From: Shewanella hafniensis
GTDB taxonomy: Bacteria > Pseudomonadota > Gammaproteobacteria > Enterobacterales > Shewanellaceae
DNA: 53,036 nucleotides
Direction: 5' to 3'
NCBI RefSeq assembly: GCF_019655335.1
Contig: NZ_BPFD01000028.1
Location: 1-53,036 of the forward strand
The translations under genes and the position numbers were made by a program. Of the stretch, positions 47,411 through 53,036 are shown one piece after another (the stretch's first letter is position 1; the number at the start of each line of letters is the position of its first letter). The notes beneath the pieces are model-generated. The model saw only the letters and a program-made list of their open reading frames with translations. It did not search any database and was not told where the DNA came from.

Positions 47411-49753
47411 ATGATATTAAACCTGCGGACTCTCACCACTTCCTTAGTGATTATGCTTAGCCTAGGCGCCTCTGCCAACACAGCGCAGGCAAGTTCGAGC
47501 AGTCTCTCTTTGCCACTTCAAGACACATCAAGCCAGCCTCATGGCCTGACACTTGAACCCGCATTTTGGTGGGCGGGGATGCACAATCCTGAGTTACAAT
47601 TGATGCTGTATAGCCGCGATTTCCCTAGCTTACCGCAGCAGCTTAAGCTTGATATCCAAGGTGAAGGCATCACGCTAAAAAGCATTGAACACACTGATAA
47701 CCCTCACTATCTGTTTATCAATTTAGATCTGAGCCAAGCTGCGCCGCAAACCTTTGAGCTGGTGCTTTACAGCACGGACTTGACTTCAAAAACCAACACG
47801 CCTCTTTATCGCCTGCCCTATACGTTGCAAGCGCGTGCTGAGGGCAGTCGTGAGCGCCAAGGGTTTAGCAATAAGGATGTGATTTACCTTATCACTCCGG
47901 ATAGATTCGCCAATGGCGACACCAGTAATGACAATCAAGCCGATATGTTAGAGCAAGTCGCAACGAACTCTCCTAGCAATTCCAACCATCCCTATTATCC
48001 CGATGCTCGCCATGGCGGCGATATCGCAGGGATCAGCCAGCACTTAGCGTATCTGGCGAAACTCGGGGTGACTCAGTTATGGATCAATCCGCTGCTTGAG
48101 AATAATCAAGCCCAGTATTCATACCACGGTTACTCAATTACCAATTTATACCGCGTCGATCCCCGCTTTGGCAGCAATGAGGAGTATAAAGCCTTAGTCG
48201 CTAAGGCGAACAAGCTTGGCCTTGGAGTGATTAAAGATGTTGTCGTGAATCATATCGGCTCTAATCATTGGTGGCTCAACGATTTACCTAGCCAAGACTG
48301 GCTCAATGACGCCACAAAAATGCAGCTAAAGAATCAAAAATCCAAGCCTCACTTGATTCAGTCTGCCGATACTAAATCCAGCGTTATCACATCCAGCGTT
48401 ACCAGCCCCCGTTTCACCAGCCATAGGCGCACCACAGTGCAAGATCCCTACGCGGCAGCGCAAGATCATATCGATTTTGTCGGCGGCTGGTTTACCGACA
48501 CTATGCCGGATCTGAATCAAAGCAATCCAAAACTGGCAACCTATCTTATCCAAAACAGCATTTGGTGGGTCGAGTACGCCGGGCTTTCAGGAATACGCGA
48601 AGACACTTATTCCTACGCCGACAAAGCATTTCTCGCTAAATGGTCTAAGGCCGTAATGAGTGAGTACCCGAATTTTAATATTGTGGGCGAAGAATGGACC
48701 GCAAACCCCATCACAGTGTCCTATTGGCAAAAGGGCAAAATCAATGCCGATGGTAATACCTCAGATTTACCCAGTTTGATGGACTTCCCGCTATATGAAA
48801 AATTAATTGCCAGCCTCAATGAGCCAGAAAGCTGGGACACAGGTTTTATCAAGCTTTACGAGATGTTAGCCAATGATGTTGTGTATGCTGATCCTAGTAA
48901 GCTAGTGCTATTTGAGGGTAATCACGACACTAACCGTATCTTCAGTTTAGTGAAAGAAAATATCGACTTATACCAAATGGCCCTCACCTATGTGCTGACC
49001 ACCAAACGCATTCCGCAGCTGTTCTACGGCACAGAAGTATTAATGACCAGCCCGACAGAAGGCCGTCACGATGGCGTTGTGCGCAGTGATTTTCCCGGTG
49101 GATTTGCCAACAGTGCCACTAACGCCTTTACTGGCCAAGGACTGAGTGAACCGCAGCGACAAGCACAGCAATTTGTCCGTACCCTACTCAATTACCGTAA
49201 ACAATCCCCTGCGCTGCAATCGGGCGACTTGCTACACTTTGTGCCGCAGGATGGCGTCTATGTGCAATTTCGCTGCGTATTAAATACGCCATTATCATCT
49301 GAACAGAATGCCGAGGCGCTTAAGTCACTAATACAAAACAATTCTCTAACCCAACACAATGCCTGCACTCAGCCCTCAGCCGATAAAGTCATGGTGATTT
49401 ACAATAAAAATGACAAGGCAGTCACACTAGATGTAAACCGCTTTGCCAGTGTATTTGGCGATAACGGCACCGCGACAGACATCATCAGTGGCAACACTGT
49501 TTCACTCAATCAAGTGATAACCTTGTCCCACGCAGGGGTCACAATCCTCGAGCTTAAGCCTAATTCTAAGACTGATTCTAATACTAAGTCGCCGCTGAAT
49601 GCTGGCTTGCCGAGCAGCCAAGATTCATTGCACTCGGGAAATCAAGCTAACGTTTTACCGCGCGTTCAAACTCACAGCAGTGCTAACAACAGTGCTAACA
49701 ACAGTGCTAATAGCCTAGCTAAACACTCAACCCAAAAAGGAACTCAGTCTTGA
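47411..49753 (+). CDS. Secreted GH13 cyclomaltodextrinase/neopullulanase-like enzyme
   Basis: This 780-residue protein starts at the ATG at 47411, with AAGGA six bases upstream; longer in-frame starts at 47390 and 47405 exist. A signal peptide ends near TAQA. An N-terminal beta domain (about 30-135) of the cyclomaltodextrinase type follows, then the TIM barrel with VIYLITPDRFANGD, nucleophile D398 in GIREDTY, acid/base E427 in VGEEW and D506 in EGNHDTNR. It probably opens cyclodextrins or cleaves maltodextrins in the periplasm. The last 60 residues are Ser/Asn-rich with a 12-base DNA tandem repeat. Its stop overlaps the TTG start of the next gene. Confidence 0.9.
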   Translation: MILNLRTLTTSLVIMLSLGASANTAQASSSSLSLPLQDTSSQPHGLTLEPAFWWAGMHNPELQLMLYSRDFPSLPQQLKLDIQGEGITLKSIEHTDNPHYLFINLDLSQAAPQTFELVLYSTDLTSKTNTPLYRLPYTLQARAEGSRERQGFSNKDVIYLITPDRFANGDTSNDNQADMLEQVATNSPSNSNHPYYPDARHGGDIAGISQHLAYLAKLGVTQLWINPLLENNQAQYSYHGYSITNLYRVDPRFGSNEEYKALVAKANKLGLGVIKDVVVNHIGSNHWWLNDLPSQDWLNDATKMQLKNQKSKPHLIQSADTKSSVITSSVTSPRFTSHRRTTVQDPYAAAQDHIDFVGGWFTDTMPDLNQSNPKLATYLIQNSIWWVEYAGLSGIREDTYSYADKAFLAKWSKAVMSEYPNFNIVGEEWTANPITVSYWQKGKINADGNTSDLPSLMDFPLYEKLIASLNEPESWDTGFIKLYEMLANDVVYADPSKLVLFEGNHDTNRIFSLVKENIDLYQMALTYVLTTKRIPQLFYGTEVLMTSPTEGRHDGVVRSDFPGGFANSATNAFTGQGLSEPQRQAQQFVRTLLNYRKQSPALQSGDLLHFVPQDGVYVQFRCVLNTPLSSEQNAEALKSLIQNNSLTQHNACTQPSADKVMVIYNKNDKAVTLDVNRFASVFGDNGTATDIISGNTVSLNQVITLSHAGVTILELKPNSKTDSNTKSPLNAGLPSSQDSLHSGNQANVLPRVQTHSSANNSANNSANSLAKHSTQKGTQS
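49679..49711 (+). repeat. 12-base tandem repeat in the cyclomaltodextrinase tail
   Basis: The unit AGTGCTAACAAC occurs twice with a third partial copy, encoding a Ser-Ala-Asn-Asn repeat. It is in frame, so copy-number change would alter only tail length. Confidence 0.7.
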
Positions 49754-51960
49754 GCTTTTTATCGCCTATCGATTCCAGAGTGACTCAGAGCCCCCAATCG
49801 GCTAAATTTCCCATCGCAGCTTTACGGACCAAAGCAGCGAAAAATACGCAGCGCCGACAATCGCGGCAATCATCACTCAATTTATGTCTACAGTCTTTGT
49901 TTAATGCCTCTTTATCTAGTGCAGCTTTATTAACTGCCTTACTTTTTAGCTTCTCGGCCAATGCCTCGGCGCTGGGGCTTGATAATGAACCAAAGTCTGA
50001 GAGTGAGGTTATGACGCTAAAACCTGTGGTGTATCAGATTTTTACTCGCCTTTATGGCAATAAAAACCCAACGAATAAACCTTGGGGCACGATTGCCGAC
50101 AATGGTGTCGGCAAATTTAATGATATCGACGATGTTGCACTCAATAGCATCAAAGACCTAGGTGTTACCCATGTGTGGTACACAGGCGTTCCCCACCATG
50201 CATTGATTGGCGATTACAGTGCGATTGGCGTAAGTGCAGATGATCCTGATGTGGTCAAAGGCCGCGCTGGTTCACCCTACGCAGTTAAAGATTACTACAA
50301 CGTCAACCCGGATCTGGCGGTCAACCCCGCCAACCGTTTAGCCGAGTTCGAGGCGCTGATTGCTCGCACCCATCAACACGGCTTAAAGGTAATTATCGAT
50401 ATCGTGCCAAACCATGTGGCGCGCCATTATCAATCCGTCAGTAAACCCCAAGGCGTGCGCGATTTTGGCGAAGATGATGATACCAGTCTGGAATACGCCA
50501 AAAACAACAACTTCTATTACGTCGTTGATAACAGTGTGAAGGGAACGAAAGGACAAGCCCATGCCTTTGAGGTACCAAGCTTACCCGCAGGACTTAAACC
50601 GCTTGGCGGAGAAGCTCACCCCTTAAGTGACGGCAAATTCAACGAATTTCCCGCAAAATGGACTGGCAATGGCTCACGCTTAGCTAAGCCCGATGCCAAT
50701 GATTGGTACGAAACAGTAAAAATCAATTACGGCGTACGCCCCGATGGCACCTATGACTTCCCTCGCCTGCCAGCCAAATTCGCCACTTTTACTGAAGAGC
50801 AGCATTACGATTTCTGGCAACAACACTTAGCCGAGATCCCAAGCTCTTGGATTAAATTCAATCAGATTGCGCAATACTGGCTAGCGAAAGGGGTCGATGG
50901 CTTTCGCTATGATATGGCCGAAATGGTGCCAGTGGAGTTTTGGAGTTATCTCAATAGTCAGATAAAACACACTAATCCCGATGCCTTTATCTTGGCCGAG
51001 GTCTATAACCCTAAACTGTACCGAAATTATATCCAGCTTGGAAAAATGGATTATCTGTACGATAAGGTCGATCTTTACGACACCCTAAAAGCCGTGATGG
51101 CGGGTAAAACTAGCACAGCTAATATTGCGGCGAATCAGGCAAAAGTGCAGGATATTGAATCCCACATGCTGCACTTTTTAGAAAACCACGATGAGCAACG
51201 TATTGGTAATGCGGCATTTTTAGCATCGCTACAAACAAATATCTCAGCAAATGACTCTGCAACTGCTCAGGCCGTAAATCCGAACTATGCCCTACCAGCC
51301 ATGGTGGTATCGGCAACAATAGGCACTTCACCAACGTTGGTGTATTTTGGCCAAGAAGTGGGAGAAGCAGCCATCGATAACCCAGGTTTTGGTCATGCAT
51401 CACGCACCAGTATTTTTGACTATGTTGGTGTCCCCGCCCATCAGCGCTGGATGAACAATGGCAAGTTTGATGGTGGACAATCGACACAGCAAGAAACATC
51501 ACTGCGAGCTTACTATCAAAAGCTATTAACGTTAAGCACTGGCAGAACCACGCCCGCACTCTTAGGACAATACTATTCACTCGATGCTGCAAATCGCAGC
51601 AAGGGTGATACGACTGAAAGTAACAGCACTCAAAATATGAATACTCAAAAGAGTGCCGGGCACGAAACTGGCTATGACGACAGCACCTTCGCTTTTGCCC
51701 GCTTCGAGGCGATATCTGGGACCTCAAAGCAGGCTCAAAAGCTGATTATTGTCAGTAACTTCAGTCAGACCAAATCAAAAGCCTTACAGCTCAAGCTACC
51801 CAAAGAGCTTATCCGTAAGTGGCAATTAAAGGACGGCGTATTTCCGCTTATGGATTTACTCGAAGATCATGCGGCGAAGTTAGTCATTAAGGAAGCTGAA
51901 GGTCTAGTTCAGATGCAACTTGCACCGTTGTCTTCAGCCATATTCGAGCTGGAAGATTAA
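49750..51960 (+). CDS. Secreted GH13 alpha-amylase
   Basis: This 736-residue enzyme starts at a TTG at 49750 that overlaps the preceding stop (TTGA), with AAGGA eight bases upstream. The start leaves a long basic leader of about 45 residues before a hydrophobic export segment ending near FSANASA. The GH13 active site is complete: nucleophile D388 in GFRYDMAEM, acid/base E417 in LAEVYNP and D481 in ENHDEQR. KVIIDIVPNHVARHY is the conserved region I. Together with the preceding enzyme it would degrade maltodextrins before uptake. A strong terminator follows at 52003. Confidence 0.9.
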   Translation: MSFLSPIDSRVTQSPQSAKFPIAALRTKAAKNTQRRQSRQSSLNLCLQSLFNASLSSAALLTALLFSFSANASALGLDNEPKSESEVMTLKPVVYQIFTRLYGNKNPTNKPWGTIADNGVGKFNDIDDVALNSIKDLGVTHVWYTGVPHHALIGDYSAIGVSADDPDVVKGRAGSPYAVKDYYNVNPDLAVNPANRLAEFEALIARTHQHGLKVIIDIVPNHVARHYQSVSKPQGVRDFGEDDDTSLEYAKNNNFYYVVDNSVKGTKGQAHAFEVPSLPAGLKPLGGEAHPLSDGKFNEFPAKWTGNGSRLAKPDANDWYETVKINYGVRPDGTYDFPRLPAKFATFTEEQHYDFWQQHLAEIPSSWIKFNQIAQYWLAKGVDGFRYDMAEMVPVEFWSYLNSQIKHTNPDAFILAEVYNPKLYRNYIQLGKMDYLYDKVDLYDTLKAVMAGKTSTANIAANQAKVQDIESHMLHFLENHDEQRIGNAAFLASLQTNISANDSATAQAVNPNYALPAMVVSATIGTSPTLVYFGQEVGEAAIDNPGFGHASRTSIFDYVGVPAHQRWMNNGKFDGGQSTQQETSLRAYYQKLLTLSTGRTTPALLGQYYSLDAANRSKGDTTESNSTQNMNTQKSAGHETGYDDSTFAFARFEAISGTSKQAQKLIIVSNFSQTKSKALQLKLPKELIRKWQLKDGVFPLMDLLEDHAAKLVIKEAEGLVQMQLAPLSSAIFELED

Positions 51961-52002
51961 ACGAGCAACAAGCCTAGGTGAGCTAAAAAGTGAAATCGAC
52001 CG

Positions 52003-52037
52003 ATAGCGTCACGCTAAACTGTGACGCTATATTTTTT
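52003..52037 (+). terminator. Intrinsic terminator of the amylase unit
   Basis: A 10-bp perfect stem (ATAGCGTCAC / GTGACGCTAT) with an 8-base loop is followed by ATTTTTT. It ends the halogenase-amylase transcript. Confidence 0.9.
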
Positions 52038-52102
52038 AACCGTTATACTCTCAAACCTTTCTATCTTATTTGATTACCCTTTAAAAATCACAAAGGAAAG
52101 CG

Positions 52103-52486
52103 ATGTTACTCGGCATTCACCATGTAGCGATTATTTGTAGCGACTATGAAAAATCCAAACATTTTTATGTGACTATTCTTGGTCTTAGCGTACTCGCAGA
52201 GCATTACCGTGAGGCACGTAATTCCTATAAACTCGATTTACAGCTCGGGGATAAGAGTCAAATCGAGTTGTTTTCATTCGACACTCCCCCCAAGCGCCCC
52301 AGCTATCCCGAAGCCTGTGGACTGAGGCATCTTGCCTTTCGCGTCGCATCGATTGAAACCGCCATCGAACATCTTCATAGCCATCACATTACCGTTGAAC
52401 CCGTCCGCATTGACGAATACACAGGCAGAAAATTCACCTTCTTTAGCGATCCCGACGGCCTACCCTTAGAATTATATGAGCTATAG
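52103..52486 (+). CDS. gloA2: VOC-family glyoxalase-like protein (YaeR/GloA2 type)
   Basis: This 127-residue metal-binding vicinal-oxygen-chelate protein is very close to E. coli YaeR: IHHVAIICSDYEKSKHFY, YREARNSYKLDL, IELFSF, RPSYPEACGLRHLAF and DPDGLPLELYE. The conserved His and Glu residues of the metal site are visible in these segments. The reaction is not established for this group. AAAGGAA precedes the ATG. It is set apart from the amylase unit by a terminator. Confidence 0.9.
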   Translation: MLLGIHHVAIICSDYEKSKHFYVTILGLSVLAEHYREARNSYKLDLQLGDKSQIELFSFDTPPKRPSYPEACGLRHLAFRVASIETAIEHLHSHHITVEPVRIDEYTGRKFTFFSDPDGLPLELYEL

Positions 52487-52648
52487 CGCGAATCAAGCTG
52501 AGCCTCAGAGCAGAGAATGAGATGAACAAAGCTTAATTACCACGGGAATGATTTAGGATTAGACTGAACCAAGCGACACTGCCGTTTAACCAATTTGACG
52601 CTACGATAAAGTCAAAGCCTAGCTAGGTTAGCCACTGAGGAACTCAAG

Positions 52649-52858
52649 GTGTTTGATAATCCCGTATTATTACTATGGAGTTTGGTCTTTAGCCTCATTG
52701 GTCTTGGCTTTTTCACCTACGGCAAACGCCAAGCGGCCCCCATCCCTTTAGTCGTGGGCCTCACCCTAATGATTTACCCTTATTTTGTCACCAATCTCGC
52801 ATTATTTATCGCCATAGGCATCGCCCTCATCGCACTCCCCTATTTTATGAGGATTTGA
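52649..52858 (+). CDS. Small two-helix membrane protein
   Basis: This 69-residue protein starts at a GTG at 52649, with GAGGA seven bases upstream. It has helices at about 6-24 and 32-66, the second with a break (YPYFVTN), and almost no soluble part. Homologues of this size are common in gammaproteobacteria without assigned function. I do not recognise a specific role. Confidence 0.7.
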   Translation: MFDNPVLLLWSLVFSLIGLGFFTYGKRQAAPIPLVVGLTLMIYPYFVTNLALFIAIGIALIALPYFMRI

Positions 52859-52914
52859 TTTTTTAATCCTTGTTTAACCATTAAAGTCTTTTTTCCAAGA
52901 GGTCTTTTTTACTA

Positions 52915-53036
52915 GGGTCTGTTGATCTTTCGAGAGTGATTTTTAGACAGCATGGCAAGACGTTATAATTTGCTTCGCCAAAAGTAACCATAACCTCAAG
53001 CCATGCCAAGACTTATGCTAACCGATGCACGCTGGG
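52915..53036 (+). mobile_element. Left end of an IS5-family-like insertion sequence (cut by window edge)
   Basis: The sequence begins GGGTCTGTTGATCTTTCGAG after a CTA, typical of an IS terminal repeat. After about 90 noncoding bases a transposase reading frame opens at 53004. The right end lies outside the window, so the terminal repeat and target duplication cannot be confirmed. Confidence 0.6.
53004..53036 (+). CDS. Transposase, N-terminal fragment at window edge
   Basis: Only eleven codons are present: MPRLMLTDARW. This resembles the MPRxxLTDxQW start of IS5-family DDE transposases. The frame is open to the window end. Confidence 0.55.

Noticed and set aside
51119..51727. 202-codon open frame on the minus strand
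   Set aside because: It lies wholly inside the second amylase gene, whose catalytic motifs are intact, and its translation resembles no protein family.

Overview
The window reads as chromosomal DNA of a gammaproteobacterium of the order Alteromonadales, most probably Shewanella. The reasons are the rsxABCDGE (rnf)-nth block, the uninterrupted recC-recB-recD operon, the abundance of c-di-GMP proteins, the msrPQ pair, and a maltodextrin locus built from a TonB receptor, a tryptophan-halogenase-like flavoprotein, GH13 enzymes and a FucP-type transporter. The species call is inference from protein families; no search was possible.

Layout. 1-1186 is a gene-free, AT-rich stretch with small imperfect tandem repeats and one consensus DnaA box. 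1187-1744 holds five identical tRNA-Asn(GTT) genes behind one strong promoter with a GC-rich discriminator. 1949-3853 is a membrane GGDEF-EAL protein whose active sites are both degenerate (LapD-like layout). 3979-10109 is the Rnf/Rsx membrane electron-transfer complex (A, B, C, D, G, E), followed by nth (endonuclease III). 11007-11463 holds two very small membrane proteins, one resembling YnhF. Then come gloA, msrQ-msrP (minus strand), rmuC, the soluble lytic transglycosylase slt and an EAL-only phosphodiesterase. 19079-23391 is a MoxR/DUF58/transglutaminase operon. 23547-33315 is recC-recB-recD, each joined to the next by a 4-base ATGA overlap. A GNAT acetyltransferase, ddl, a GAF-PAS-GGDEF-EAL protein and an RsmB/NOP-type RNA methyltransferase follow.

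39170-51960 is a carbohydrate locus. On the minus strand lie a FucP/GluP-like sugar permease and a GH13 alpha-glucosidase, separated by a MITE-like element of about 270 bp. On the plus strand lie a TonB-dependent receptor, a tryptophan-halogenase-like protein, a secreted cyclomaltodextrinase-like GH13 enzyme and a second secreted GH13 alpha-amylase. The divergent promoter region holds two near-identical LacI-type palindromes centred on TACGTA; no regulator gene lies in the window. A coherent model is that maltodextrins or cyclodextrins cross the outer membrane through the receptor, are trimmed in the periplasm by the two amylases, and enter the cytoplasm through the permease, with the alpha-glucosidase finishing hydrolysis. 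The role of the halogenase-like protein is open, and it is the most intriguing member.

52103-52858 holds a YaeR/GloA2-type VOC protein and a 69-residue membrane protein. The window ends inside the left end of an IS5-family-like insertion sequence (about 52915 onward).
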